NCBI RefSeq assembly: GCF_000613405.1
Contig: NZ_BAIX01000018.1
Location: 1 to 41,841 of the forward strand
Direction of reading: 5' to 3'
Length of the DNA stretch: 41,841 nt
Origin: Hoylesella enoeca JCM 12259
Lineage (GTDB): Bacteria; Bacteroidota; Bacteroidia; Bacteroidales; Bacteroidaceae
Shown: one piece after another, positions 1-7,290 of the stretch
Layout of the letters: each line of letters opens with the position of its first letter
Numbering within the stretch: the first letter of the stretch is position 1
Translations under genes and position numbers: made by a program
Notes under the pieces: generated by a model
Databases searched by the model: none
What the model was told of the DNA's origin: nothing
What the model saw: the letters and a program-made list of their open reading frames with translations, nothing else

Positions 1-53
1 TCCTCCTCATTATCAGTTAGTTTGCGCCAACTCCTATACTTCTTCATTTTCAT
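1..53 (-). CDS. 5' end of an unknown gene running off the left edge
   Basis: On the minus strand an ATG at 53-51 opens a frame that stays open to the window edge and reads MKMKKYRSWRKLTDNEEE. It is the N-terminus of an unrecognised, charged protein, so only 17 complete codons are visible. Support for it being real is that a codon-by-codon aligned relative, with a broken start and an internal stop, occurs at 17,276-17,326, and the upstream non-coding DNA is also alike. It would be transcribed divergently from rpsU. No function can be given. Confidence 0.45.
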   Translation of the reverse strand, partial: MKMKKYRSWRKLTDNEE

Positions 54-56
54 TGA

Positions 57-147
57 TTAGTTACACTGCGAAAAGGCGTTAATCAGTGCGCGATTCACCG
101 TTAATTGCACGCCAATTCATGCTTAGTTGCTCTGCGAAAAGGCGTTA
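57..147. repeat. 22-bp-spaced intergenic motif, with a 25-bp direct repeat
   Basis: Bases 57-81 and 123-147 are 25-bp direct repeats differing at two positions, 66 bp (3 x 22) apart; both contain CTGCGAAAAGGCGTTA. Read on the minus strand, TAACGG/TAACGC words begin at 147, 103 and 81 (steps of 44 and 22), followed by TAACTAATCA at 63. The same periodic motif recurs near 15,757, 16,259, 17,204 and 39,238. It lies just upstream of the minus-strand gene that leaves the window. Confidence 0.65.
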
Positions 148-275
148 GTTGCAATACGATCGAATATCTTCTCTTAACTCGTTGTGAATCATCTGTATAG
201 CGAGATGTTATGAAAGGTGTTTCTTTTTACAAACGGACGATTTGCGAAGGAGAGTGGCAAAAAAACAGCTAAAAA

Positions 276-307
276 CTTGTTTTATTGGCGAATAAGCTGT
301 AATTTTG
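276..307 (+). promoter_or_regulatory. Bacteroidota-type promoter of rpsU
   Basis: TAATTTTG at 300-307 is a perfect TAnnTTTG -7 element. CTTG at 276-279 lies 20 bases upstream and fits the -33 element. The gene start is about 67 bases downstream. The rest of 54-373 holds only the 22-bp-spaced repeat and no further gene that I can support. Confidence 0.65.
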
Positions 308-373
308 CACCCGCTAATCGTGGCCGCGTGTCACAAAAACCGTTGTACTAACAAGATTTTAAAATAAACAAGA

Positions 374-565
374 ATGATTATTGTACCAGTTAAAGATGGC
401 GAGAACATCGAAAGAGCTTTGAAAAAGTTCAAGAGAAAATTCGAAAAAACAGGTGTTGTAAGAGAATTGCGCGCACGTCAGCAGTATGATAAGCCATCTG
501 TTTTGAAGAGACTCAAGATGGAACACGCTATCTACGTTCAGAAGTTGCGCTCGGTGGAGGAGTAA
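374..565 (+). CDS. rpsU: 30S ribosomal protein S21
   Basis: This 63-residue basic protein begins MIIVPVKDGENIERALKKFK and continues with RKFEKTGVVRELRARQQYDK, which is the bacterial S21 signature (family knowledge: bS21, a small 30S-subunit protein that acts in translation initiation and contacts the 16S rRNA 3' region). Its length is normal for Bacteroidota S21. It is preceded by its own promoter and followed 137 bp downstream by the XerC-like gene, an arrangement common in Bacteroidales. No Shine-Dalgarno sequence is evident, as is usual in this phylum. The start is well defined because the family begins with M-I/V-I/V-V. Confidence 0.95.
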   Translation: MIIVPVKDGENIERALKKFKRKFEKTGVVRELRARQQYDKPSVLKRLKMEHAIYVQKLRSVEE

Positions 566-581
566 AATTCTTCACGAAAAG

Positions 582-613
582 TTTGGTGGTTTGAATTAAT
601 TTTCGTACATTCG
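582..613 (+). promoter_or_regulatory. possible promoter of the xerC-hpf unit
   Basis: TTTG at 582-585 is followed after 20 bases by TACATTCG (606-613), one mismatch from TAnnTTTG. It sits about 90 bp before the recombinase start. This is a weak call because one core base is off. Confidence 0.35.
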
Positions 614-702
614 TTGCCGAAAAGATGCGGTTCGCTTGTCTGCATAGCAGTCGATAGCATCTGCAAAAGATCAGAATATTGTGATGATCGAAACAAGGTG
701 GC

Positions 703-1587
703 ATGATGACGGAAAAATTTTTGAACTACCTGCGATATGAGCTCAACCGCTCGGAACTGACGGTCAAGAGTTACGGCGATGATCTGCACGGGTTTGAGTC
801 GTATTTCAAAAGTTTGGAAGATCATCTCTCTTGGGAGTCGATAGACGCCGATGTCATCCGTGATTGGATGGAGAGCATGATGGATAAAGGAAACACTGCG
901 ACCTCGATCAATCGAAGATTGAGTGCTGTGCGTTCCTTTTATCGTTTTGCTTTGTCGCATCGACTGGTGGAGAAAGATCCTTCCCGCTGCGTCATCGGAC
1001 CGAAAAAGAACAAGCCACTGCCACAGTTTGTGCGCGAAGAAGAGATGAACCGACTGCTGGACGTGCTCCCTTGGAATGTGAATGATTATCAAGAGATGCG
1101 CGCGCGTACTATAATTATATCGTTCTATGAGACGGGTATGCGACTCGCTGAGTTGATCGGACTGGATGATTCGGATGTGGATTTTGTCAATCAACAACTG
1201 AAAGTGACGGGGAAACGCAATAAACAGCGCATCATCCCATTCGGTGAGGAGTTGCAGCAAACACTCATCAACTATATGAAGCTGCGCGATTCGGAAGTGG
1301 AGAAGCATTCCGACGCGTTGTTTCTGACCGCAAACGGCGATCGGATGACGCATAGACAGGTGCGCAACGAGGTGAAAAAACATCTCTCGAAAGTGTGCAC
1401 ATTGAAGAAACGGACACCTCATGTGCTGCGTCATTCATTTGCAACGGCGATGCTGAACAATGAAGCCGGATTGGAAAGCGTGCAAAAGTTGCTGGGTCAT
1501 GAAAGCCTTTCAACGACCGAAATTTACACGCACACCACTTTTGAACAGTTGAAACGAGTTTATACGAATGCCCATCCCAGGGCTTAA
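703..1587 (+). CDS. xerC: tyrosine recombinase XerC
   Basis: A 294-residue site-specific recombinase. Residues 1-90 form the N-terminal SAM-like DNA-binding domain and about 105-285 the catalytic domain. The expected catalytic residues are visible: Arg147 in ETGMRLAEL, Lys171 in the TGKRNKQR hairpin, His240 and Arg243 in HVLRHSF, His266 in LLGHESL and nucleophile Tyr275 in IYTH. The length, without extra arm-binding domain, fits a chromosomal Xer protein rather than a mobile-element integrase (family role: resolving chromosome dimers at dif together with a partner Xer). Two ATGs in a row (703, 706) leave the start uncertain by one codon. It is followed 22 bp downstream by hpf, so the two are probably co-transcribed. 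XerC rather than XerD is inferred from context. Confidence 0.88.
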   Translation: MMTEKFLNYLRYELNRSELTVKSYGDDLHGFESYFKSLEDHLSWESIDADVIRDWMESMMDKGNTATSINRRLSAVRSFYRFALSHRLVEKDPSRCVIGPKKNKPLPQFVREEEMNRLLDVLPWNVNDYQEMRARTIIISFYETGMRLAELIGLDDSDVDFVNQQLKVTGKRNKQRIIPFGEELQQTLINYMKLRDSEVEKHSDALFLTANGDRMTHRQVRNEVKKHLSKVCTLKKRTPHVLRHSFATAMLNNEAGLESVQKLLGHESLSTTEIYTHTTFEQLKRVYTNAHPRA

Positions 1588-1609
1588 CCTTTAAAAACAG
1601 GAGATCACT

Positions 1610-1909
1610 ATGGAAGTAAAAATTCAGTCGATTCACTTCGACGCAACCGAGAAATTACAGGCGTTTGTTGAAAAGAAAGTCGCCAAGTTGGAGAAGTCTT
1701 ACGAAGATATTCGGACGGTGGAGGTGCAACTGAAAGTTGTCAAACCTGCAACAGCACTGAATAAAGAGGCAAGTCTCACAGTGGCTGTACCCGGAACGAC
1801 CTTGTTTGTGGAGAAAACGTGCGATTCATTCGAGGAAAGTGTGGATCAATGTGTAGACTCGATGAAAGTCCAATTGACGAAATTCAAGGAAAAAATGAGG
1901 AATCATTGA
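1610..1909 (+). CDS. hpf: ribosome hibernation promoting factor, short form
   Basis: A 99-residue protein beginning MEVKIQSIHFDATEK with the S30AE/RaiA fold pattern (beta strand, helix rich in lysine around EKLQAFVEKKVAKLEK, strands ending in SVDQCVDSMKVQLTKFKEK). Known family role: binds the 30S decoding centre and inactivates ribosomes in slow growth. It lacks the C-terminal dimerisation domain of long HPF. It directly follows xerC with a purine-rich GGAGAT sequence before the ATG, and ends about 40 bp before the promoter of the tRNA-tuf operon. Whether it behaves as HPF or YfiA cannot be told from sequence alone. Confidence 0.9.
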   Translation: MEVKIQSIHFDATEKLQAFVEKKVAKLEKSYEDIRTVEVQLKVVKPATALNKEASLTVAVPGTTLFVEKTCDSFEESVDQCVDSMKVQLTKFKEKMRNH

Positions 1910-1926
1910 AAAAAGTTTAGAAAAGT

Positions 1927-1957
1927 TTTGGCGGTTAAAAAATAATCCGTATCTTTG
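1927..1957 (+). promoter_or_regulatory. strong promoter of the tRNA-tuf-ribosomal operon
   Basis: TTTG at 1927-1930 and TATCTTTG at 1950-1957 are exact matches to the Bacteroidota -33 and -7 elements, separated by exactly 19 bases. Expected initiation is near 1963, about 45 bases before tRNA-Thr. This is a textbook promoter and the likely main driver of the operon through secE/nusG and beyond. Confidence 0.8.
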
Positions 1958-2008
1958 CAGCCGTTTTACAACACGTCCTAATGCGATGCCATACGGCTGC
2001 AAGGATTT

Positions 2009-2082
2009 GCCTCTTTAGCTCAGTTGGCCAGAGCACGTGATTTGTAATCTCGGGGTCGTTGGTTCGAATCCGACAAGAGGCT
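2009..2082 (+). tRNA. tRNA-Thr (TGT)
   Basis: A 74-base cloverleaf: acceptor GCCTCTT pairs with AAGAGGC, D-stem GCTC/GAGC, anticodon loop TTTGTAA giving anticodon TGT (threonine), T-arm GTTGG-TTCGAAT-CCGAC, discriminator T. The anticodon stem CGTGA/TCTCG has a central T-T mismatch. First gene of the operon; no encoded CCA. Confidence 0.93.
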
Positions 2083-2147
2083 CGAAATTCGATGAACGTT
2101 GCAAGGTTTCTGAGATTCACAAAACGCTAAGACGAGTTGTTGTATAA

Positions 2148-2230
2148 GGGTGGTTACCAGAGTGGCCAAATGGGGCAGACTGTAAATCTGCTGTCTTTCG
2201 ACTTCGGTGGTTCGAATCCATCACCACCCA
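2148..2230 (+). tRNA. tRNA-Tyr (GTA)
   Basis: An 83-base class II tRNA: acceptor GGGTGGT pairs with ACCACCC, anticodon loop CTGTAAA giving GTA (tyrosine), a long variable arm (about TGCTGTCTTTCGACTTCG), T-loop TTCGAAT and discriminator A. The long variable arm is typical of bacterial tRNA-Tyr. Confidence 0.95.
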
Positions 2231-2245
2231 CTTCAGTACGGTTTT

Positions 2246-2318
2246 GCGGAAATAGCTCAGTTGATAGAGCACTAGCCTTCCAAGCTGGGGGTCGCGGGTT
2301 TGAGCCCCGTTTTCCGCT
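2246..2318 (+). tRNA. tRNA-Gly (TCC)
   Basis: A 73-base cloverleaf with acceptor GCGGAAA/TTTCCGC, D-stem GCTC/GAGC, anticodon loop CTTCCAA giving TCC (glycine), T-loop TTTGAGC and discriminator T. It lies 15 bp after tRNA-Tyr in the same transcript. Confidence 0.94.
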
Positions 2319-2327
2319 CTAACTAAC

Positions 2328-2399
<72 letters not shown>

Positions 2400-2465
2400 C
2401 TACTTCGGCTTTGTGGAGCAGAAGAAAAACAGGACTTTATAATTAATAATTAAATAAGTAAAGCT

Positions 2466-3659
2466 ATGGCTAAAGAGACATTCGTGCGTACCAAACCGCA
2501 CGTTAACATCGGTACTATTGGTCACGTTGACCACGGTAAGACTACTTTGACGGCTGCCATCTCTAAGGTTCTTCACGAGAAGGGTTTCGGCGCGGAAGAT
2601 GTTAAGTCTTTCGATCAGATCGACAACGCTCCCGAGGAGAAAGAGCGTGGTATTACCATCAATACCGCACACATTGAGTATGAAACAGCTAATCGTCACT
2701 ATGCACACGTTGACTGTCCGGGACACGCCGACTATGTGAAAAACATGGTTACTGGTGCTGCTCAGATGGACGGTGCAATCATCGTGGTAGCTGCAACGGA
2801 CGGTCCTATGCCTCAGACACGTGAACACGTGTTGCTCGCACGTCAGGTGAACGTTCCTCGTTTGGTTGTTTTCCTGAACAAGTGCGATATGGTTGAGGAT
2901 GAGGAAATGCTCGAACTCGTTGAAATGGAAATGCGCGAACTTCTCGATCAGTATGAGTACGATGGCGAGAATACCCCAATCATTCGCGGTTCTGCACTCG
3001 GTGCATTGAACGGTGTTGAAAAATGGGTTGACTCCGTAATGCAATTGATGGATGCTGTTGACACTTGGATTCCTCTGCCTCCGCGTGAAGTGGACAAACC
3101 TTTCTTAATGCCTGTTGAGGATGTATTCTCTATCACGGGTCGTGGTACTGTTGCTACGGGTCGTATTGAGACAGGTCGAATCAAGGTCGGTGATGAAGTT
3201 GAACTCCTCGGACTTGGTGAAGACAAGAAGTCTGTTGTTACCGGTGTCGAGATGTTCCGTAAGCTTCTTGATGAGGGTGAAGCAGGTGATAACGTAGGTC
3301 TGTTGCTTCGCGGTATAGATAAGGCTGAAATCAAACGTGGTATGGTGCTTTGCCATCCGGGTCAGATCAAACCTTTCAAGAAGTTCAAGGCTTCTATCTA
3401 TGTGTTGAAGAAAGAGGAAGGCGGTCGTCATACACCGTTCGGAAACAAGTATCGTCCTCAGTTCTATCTCCGCACAATGGACTGCACCGGTGAGATTTCT
3501 CTGCCCGAAGGCGTAGAGATGGTTATGCCGGGTGATAATGTAGAGATCACTGTCGATCTGATTTATGCAGTTGCGCTGAATGTCGGTCTGCGTTTCGCTA
3601 TCCGCGAAGGTGGCCGCACGGTTGGTGCAGGTCAGATCACCGAGATCATCGACGATTAA
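2466..3659 (+). CDS. tuf: translation elongation factor Tu
   Basis: A 397-residue GTPase that delivers aminoacyl-tRNA to the ribosome. The G1 P-loop GHVDHGKT is at residues 19-26, the switch region contains RGITIN, G3 is DCPGHADY and G4 is NKCD. Domains 2 and 3 follow and the protein ends in the conserved [12 protein letters not shown]. The length equals the family norm. The gene sits in a tRNA-tuf-tRNA-secE-nusG order that is conserved in Bacteroidota, so the mRNA is presumably cut out by tRNA processing on both sides. It is the only tuf in the window. Confidence 0.98.
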   Translation: MAKETFVRTKPHVNIGTIGHVDHGKTTLTAAISKVLHEKGFGAEDVKSFDQIDNAPEEKERGITINTAHIEYETANRHYAHVDCPGHADYVKNMVTGAAQMDGAIIVVAATDGPMPQTREHVLLARQVNVPRLVVFLNKCDMVEDEEMLELVEMEMRELLDQYEYDGENTPIIRGSALGALNGVEKWVDSVMQLMDAVDTWIPLPPREVDKPFLMPVEDVFSITGRGTVATGRIETGRIKVGDEVELLGLGEDKKSVVTGVEMFRKLLDEGEAGDNVGLLLRGIDKAEIKRGMVLCHPGQIKPFKKFKASIYVLKKEEGGRHTPFGNKYRPQFYLRTMDCTGEISLPEGVEMVMPGDNVEITVDLIYAVALNVGLRFAIREGGRTVGAGQITEIIDD

Positions 3660-3690
3660 TTTTGCAACAGTTTGCAATAAAATACTAAGA

Positions 3691-3720
3691 GTTCCCGCGA
3701 CTGCGGTTGCGGGAACTTTC
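3691..3720 (+). terminator. hairpin between tuf and tRNA-Trp
   Basis: GTTCCCGC (3691-3698) pairs with GCGGGAAC (3709-3716) around a 10-base loop, followed by only TTTC. The short T run makes it either a weak terminator or an RNA-processing and stability hairpin at the end of the tuf message. Genes continue in the same direction immediately after it. Confidence 0.5.
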
Positions 3721-3721
3721 T

Positions 3722-3794
3722 ACGGGAATAGCTCAGTTGGTAGAGCATCGGTCTCCAAAACCGAGGGTCGTGGGTTCGAGTCCTCCTTCCCGTG
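3722..3794 (+). tRNA. tRNA-Trp (CCA)
   Basis: A 73-base cloverleaf with acceptor ACGGGAA/TTCCCGT, anticodon stem CGGT/ACCG around loop CTCCAAA giving CCA (tryptophan), T-loop TTCGAGT and discriminator G. The T-stem contains one non-pairing position (GTGGG against CCTCC). Confidence 0.93.
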
Positions 3795-3812
3795 CAAAGT
3801 AAGAAAATCATA

Positions 3813-4004
3813 ATGTTTAAGAAGATAGCAAATTATTGCAAGGCTTGTTACGATGAACTTGCGCATAAGACTACTTGGCCAACGCGTGCCGAACTAACGC
3901 ATAGTGCAATGGTTGTATTATCTGCTTCCCTTGTCATTGCACTTGTGGTGTTCGCGATGGACTCCGTATTCAGGTTTGTGATGAGCACGATCTATCCCAA
4001 CTAA
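3813..4004 (+). CDS. secE: preprotein translocase subunit SecE
   Basis: A 63-residue single-span membrane protein. An amphipathic N-terminal segment with the conserved ELAHKTTWPTRAEL motif (about residues 13-26) precedes one transmembrane helix (about 31-55, VVLSASLVIALVVFAMDSV). Family role: SecE clamps SecY in the inner-membrane SecYEG channel. I start at ATG 3813 (MFKKIANYCK) rather than an in-frame upstream codon at 3792, because 3792 would overlap the 3' end of tRNA-Trp and the shorter form has the usual length. nusG follows 15 bp downstream. Confidence 0.93.
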   Translation: MFKKIANYCKACYDELAHKTTWPTRAELTHSAMVVLSASLVIALVVFAMDSVFRFVMSTIYPN

Positions 4005-4019
4005 TTTACACAAAGGAAG

Positions 4020-4562
4020 ATGTCTGAAACAGGAAAAAACTGGTATGTGCTTCGTGCTGTTAGTGGAAAGGAAGCTAAGGTGAAAGAATACATCGAAGCT
4101 GAGATGAAACACAACACGCTGCTTCAAACCTACGTATCACAGGTTCTGATCCCCTTAGAACGGCACGCATCTCTGCGTAACGGTAAGCGTGTGGTGAAAG
4201 AGAAGATTAGCCTCCCTGGATATGTATTTATTGAAGCCAACCTTGTAGGCGATGTTGCACATACGTTAAGGTTTATGCCGAATGTTTTGGGCTTCCTCGG
4301 TGGGTTGGATAATCCGTCGCCCGTTCCGCAAGCCGATATTAACCGTATGCTGGGTAATGCCGAAGAGGCTGAGTTGGTGGATGATTCCACTATCCCCTAT
4401 TCAGTTAATGAGACAGTCAAAGTGATGGACGGACCATTCAGCGGTTTCAGTGGTGTGATTGAAGAAGTCAACGCCGAGAAACATAAGTTGAAAGTAATGG
4501 TTAAGATCTTCGGACGTAAAACTCCGTTAGAGTTAAGTTTTATGCAAGTAGAAAAAGAATAA
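4020..4562 (+). CDS. nusG: transcription termination/antitermination protein NusG
   Basis: A 180-residue protein with an N-terminal NGN domain ([19 protein letters not shown], about 8-26; then [31 protein letters not shown]) and a C-terminal KOW domain (about 130-180, [27 protein letters not shown]). Known family role: binds the RNA polymerase clamp and couples transcription to Rho or the ribosome. It lies between secE and the rplK ribosomal genes, the usual bacterial position. The length and both domains are complete. Confidence 0.96.
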   Translation: MSETGKNWYVLRAVSGKEAKVKEYIEAEMKHNTLLQTYVSQVLIPLERHASLRNGKRVVKEKISLPGYVFIEANLVGDVAHTLRFMPNVLGFLGGLDNPSPVPQADINRMLGNAEEAELVDDSTIPYSVNETVKVMDGPFSGFSGVIEEVNAEKHKLKVMVKIFGRKTPLELSFMQVEKE

Positions 4563-4619
4563 CCATTGTTACGGATGGGACTATTCTTTTATATTTTCTA
4601 AATTTTAATATGAACGAAA

Positions 4620-5060
4620 ATGGCTAAAGAAGTTGCTGGATTAATCAAATTACAGATTAAAGGTGGCGCTGCGAATCCTTCACCTCCAGTAGGACCTGCA
4701 TTGGGTTCTAAGGGTATTAATATTATGGGATTCTGCAAAGAGTTCAACGCCAGAACCCAGGATAAGGCCGGAAAAATTATTCCTGTCGTTATCACTTACT
4801 ATACCGACAAGTCATTCAGCTTTGTTCTCAAAACTCCTCCCGCAGCTGTTCAGCTGAAAGAGGCAGCCAAAGTAAAGACGGGTTCTGCACAGCCTAACCG
4901 CCAGAAAGTAGCATCTGTTACTTGGGATCAGGTTCGGGCTATCGCCGAGGACAAAATGTCAGACCTCAACTGCTTTACTGTCGAGAGTGCTATGAAGCTT
5001 GTTGCCGGTACGGCAAGAAGTATGGGTATCGCCGTAAAAGGGGACTTCCCTGGTAAATAA
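4620..5060 (+). CDS. rplK: 50S ribosomal protein L11
   Basis: A 146-residue protein with the L11 signatures [20 protein letters not shown] near the N-terminus, then [11 protein letters not shown], and the C-terminal 23S rRNA-binding domain ending [12 protein letters not shown]. Family role: with L10/L12 it forms the GTPase-associated centre. The start ATG at 4620 is followed directly by the conserved AKEVAG sequence. A 90-bp gap separates it from rplA, longer than elsewhere in the operon; in it GATTAG and CTAATC could pair, but I would not assign a function to that. Confidence 0.97.
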   Translation: MAKEVAGLIKLQIKGGAANPSPPVGPALGSKGINIMGFCKEFNARTQDKAGKIIPVVITYYTDKSFSFVLKTPPAAVQLKEAAKVKTGSAQPNRQKVASVTWDQVRAIAEDKMSDLNCFTVESAMKLVAGTARSMGIAVKGDFPGK

Positions 5061-5150
5061 TTAATGATTAGGGATGAATGATGTATGGATGAGGACAATC
5101 AATCGTCTATATTCGGAAATCACTAATCCAATTAAACTTCAATTAAGAAA

Positions 5151-5842
5151 ATGAGTAAACTGACAAAAAATCAGAAATCAGTGGCTGAAAAGGTTGAAGC
5201 GGGGAAGGCATATACGTTGAAAGAGGCAGCAGAACTGGTGAAGGAAATCACCACCACCAAGTTCGACGCGTCGCTGGATATTGATGTGCGCTTAGGCGTA
5301 GACCCACGAAAGGCCAATCAGATGGTGCGCGGTGTCGTGTCGCTTCCCAACGGAACCGGTAAGGTAACGCGTGTGCTCTGTCTCTGTACTCCTGATCAGG
5401 AAGTTGCTGCGAAAGAAGCAGGTGCCGACTATGTCGGTCTCGATGAATATATCGAGAAGATCAAGGGGGGCTGGACAGATATTGATGTCATCATCACAAT
5501 GCCCTCTTGTATGGGTAAGATCGGTCCTTTGGGCCGTGTGCTCGGTCCTCGTGCTTGATGCCGAACCCGAAGAGTGGTACTGTAACGATGGATGTTGCTA
5601 AGGCAGTGAAAGAAGTAAAGCAAGGAAAGATAGACTTTAAGGTCGACAAGGCGGGTATTATTCACGCCTCGATCGGTAAGGTATCTTTCACCTCTGAGCA
5701 GATTTATCAGAATGCGAAAGAGTTTATCGCTACGGTAATCAAGCTGAAGCCTGCTGCAGCTAAAGGTACATATCTGAAAAGTATCTTTATTTCAAGCACA
5801 ATGAGTAAGGGTATCAAGATTGATCCTAAATCAGTTGAATAA
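5151..5842 (+). pseudogene. rplA: 50S ribosomal protein L1, split by an apparent -1 frameshift
   Basis: Residues 1-135 are read from 5151 and end ...[19 protein letters not shown] at 5558; the remaining part ([20 protein letters not shown]...) is in the next frame from 5555 to 5842. The family has GPRGLMPNPK here, so one G is missing near 5553 (CGT-GCTTGA instead of CGT-GGC-TTG). With it restored the protein is about 230 residues, the normal L1 length. L1 binds 23S rRNA at the L1 stalk and in many bacteria represses its own operon. Both halves are well conserved, so a sequencing or assembly error is more likely than true loss. Confidence 0.9.
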
Positions 5843-5860
5843 CTCTAAAAGTTTTGTACA

Positions 5861-6379
5861 ATGAAGAAAGAAGTAAAAGATACGATAATCGTTGAACTTG
5901 GTGAGAAGCTGAAAGAGTATGCTCACTTTTACCTCGTGGATGTTGCCGGGCTAAATGCAGAAGCTACGAGCGCGCTTCGTCGTAAATGTTTCAAGAACGA
6001 AATCAAGATGATCGTTGTGAAGAATACGCTTCTTCACAAAGCATTCGAAGCTTCGGAAGTAGATTTCGAACCTTTATACGATACGCTCAAAGGCAGCACG
6101 GCCGTGTTGTTCTCACACGTGCCCAATCTTCCGGCGAAGTTGTTGAAAGAATATGCAAAGGAGGGAACTCCTGTTCTGAAAGCCGCTTATGCAGAAGAAG
6201 GTATCTATATCGGTGCCGACAAGCTCAACGAATTGGCATCCATCAAGAGCAAGAACGAGGTTATTGCAGAGATCGTTGCATTGTTGCAGTCGCCTGCGAA
6301 GAACGTTGTTTCTGCACTCCAATCGGGCGCAAACACCATCCACGGTGTGCTGAAGACTTTAGGCGAGCGTCCTGAATAA
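5861..6379 (+). CDS. rplJ: 50S ribosomal protein L10
   Basis: A 172-residue protein with the L10 N-terminal rRNA-binding domain (KLKEYAHFYLVDVAGLNAEA, then LRRKCFKNEIKMIVVKNTLLHKAF) and the helical C-terminal tail (about 140-172, LLQSPAKNVVSALQSGANTI) that anchors L7/L12 dimers. It starts 18 bp after rplA and is followed 52 bp downstream by rplL. Only 18 bases precede it, so no long L10-binding leader is present directly upstream. Confidence 0.96.
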   Translation: MKKEVKDTIIVELGEKLKEYAHFYLVDVAGLNAEATSALRRKCFKNEIKMIVVKNTLLHKAFEASEVDFEPLYDTLKGSTAVLFSHVPNLPAKLLKEYAKEGTPVLKAAYAEEGIYIGADKLNELASIKSKNEVIAEIVALLQSPAKNVVSALQSGANTIHGVLKTLGERPE

Positions 6380-6431
6380 TTCATTAAAGTCACTCACAAA
6401 ATCAATTAAAACAATTAAAACTTAGAATAAA

Positions 6432-6812
6432 ATGGCAGACGTAAAAGCTATTGCTGAAGAATTGGTAAATTTGACAGTCAAAGAAGTAAATGAGTTGGCA
6501 ACAGTCTTGAAAGACGAGTATGGTATTGAGCCCGCTGCTGCAGCTGTTGCTGTCGCAGCCGGTCCTGCAGCCGGTGGCGCTGAAGGCGGCGCTGAGGAGA
6601 AGTCGGAATTCGACGTTGTCCTCGTTGAAGCAGGCGCAACCAAACTTCAAGTTGTTAAGGCCGTTAAGGAGGCTTGCGGATTAGGTCTGAAAGAGGCTAA
6701 AGATCTCGTAGACGGTGCTCCGTCGACGTTGAAAGAAGGCTTGGCTAAAGCGGAAGCAGAGAACCTGAAAAAGGTGATCGAGGAAGCTGGCGCTAAGGTT
6801 GAGCTGAAGTAA
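6432..6812 (+). CDS. rplL: 50S ribosomal protein L7/L12
   Basis: A 126-residue acidic stalk protein. The N-terminal dimerisation domain ([33 protein letters not shown], residues 2-34) is followed by an Ala/Gly-rich hinge (about 35-55, [20 protein letters not shown]) and the globular C-terminal domain with the conserved EFDVVL...[10 protein letters not shown]...[15 protein letters not shown]. It recruits translational GTPases. It is the last gene before the terminator-like hairpin and repeat array that separate the ribosomal genes from rpoB. Confidence 0.97.
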   Translation: MADVKAIAEELVNLTVKEVNELATVLKDEYGIEPAAAAVAVAAGPAAGGAEGGAEEKSEFDVVLVEAGATKLQVVKAVKEACGLGLKEAKDLVDGAPSTLKEGLAKAEAENLKKVIEEAGAKVELK

Positions 6813-6889
6813 TCGTCGCTCGTTAGCGATTGATCTGTACTCGGTTTGAAAGAAACGAACAGACGATCATTGCTTAATTCAATAAAAGT

Positions 6890-6927
6890 GGTTAGGATTT
6901 ACCCAGTCGGTGAGTCCTAACCTTTTT
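6890..6927 (+). terminator. terminator or attenuator after rplL
   Basis: GGTTAGGA (6890-6897) pairs with TCCTAACC (6915-6922), with a further inner ACC/GGT pairing, and a run of five T follows (6923-6927). It lies 77 bp after the rplL stop. Because rpoBC downstream has its own promoter, this hairpin could end or attenuate the ribosomal-protein transcript. Confidence 0.75.
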
Positions 6928-7005
6928 ATGTCTACGGAGTGTAAATATGATGAGCGGCAGCCCGTTGGTTTCCCATATGGAGGAGCGCGCAAAGCAAGGA
7001 ACGCG

Positions 7006-7228
7006 TTGTAGGCCTACAATTCGTCCGTGAAAATGGAAAGTGCGTTTTGTAGGCTTACAATTCGTCCGCGACAATGGAAAGTGCGCGTTGTAGGCCTACA
7101 ATTCGTCCGCGAAAAAGGAAAGTGCGTTTTGTAGGTCTACAATTCGTCCGCGACAATGGAAAGTGCGCGTTGTAGGTCTACAATTTGTCCGCGACAATGG
7201 GAAATGCGTTTTGCAGGGCTACATTGCA
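7006..7228. repeat. 41-bp tandem repeat array with palindromic cores upstream of rpoB
   Basis: Six units start exactly 41 bp apart (core GTA at 7008, 7049, 7090, 7131, 7172 and a degenerate GCA at 7213). Each core is GTAGGnnTAC; units 1 and 3 form the perfect 14-bp palindrome TTGTAGGCCTACAA. Between cores the sequence is about AATTCGTCCGCGACAATGG then AAAGTGCG. Units alternate between GCGCGTTG/ACGCGTTG and GCGTTTTG before the core, which implies an 82-bp higher-order unit. With the hairpin and the promoter, this fills the 478-bp rplL-rpoB gap; I see no gene there. Confidence 0.95.
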
Positions 7229-7237
7229 GGAATCATA

Positions 7238-7268
7238 TTTGATATAGAGAGATAAAGGTATAAGTTAG
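7238..7268 (+). promoter_or_regulatory. promoter of rpoBC
   Basis: TTTG at 7238-7241 and TAAGTTAG at 7261-7268 (one mismatch from TAnnTTTG) are exactly 19 bases apart. Initiation would fall near 7275, 16 bases before the rpoB ATG. It sits 10 bases downstream of the 41-bp array, so anything bound to the array would lie directly upstream of the -33 element. Confidence 0.6.
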
Positions 7269-7290
7269 GTTTAATAAATCAGAGACTCTA

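Noticed and set aside
2137..2322. Small open frames across the tRNA genes
   Set aside because: They are read through clear tRNA cloverleaves.
5061..5150. L1 autoregulatory RNA site between rplK and rplA
   Set aside because: GATTAG/CTAATC can pair, but the L1-binding loop sequence is not recognisable.
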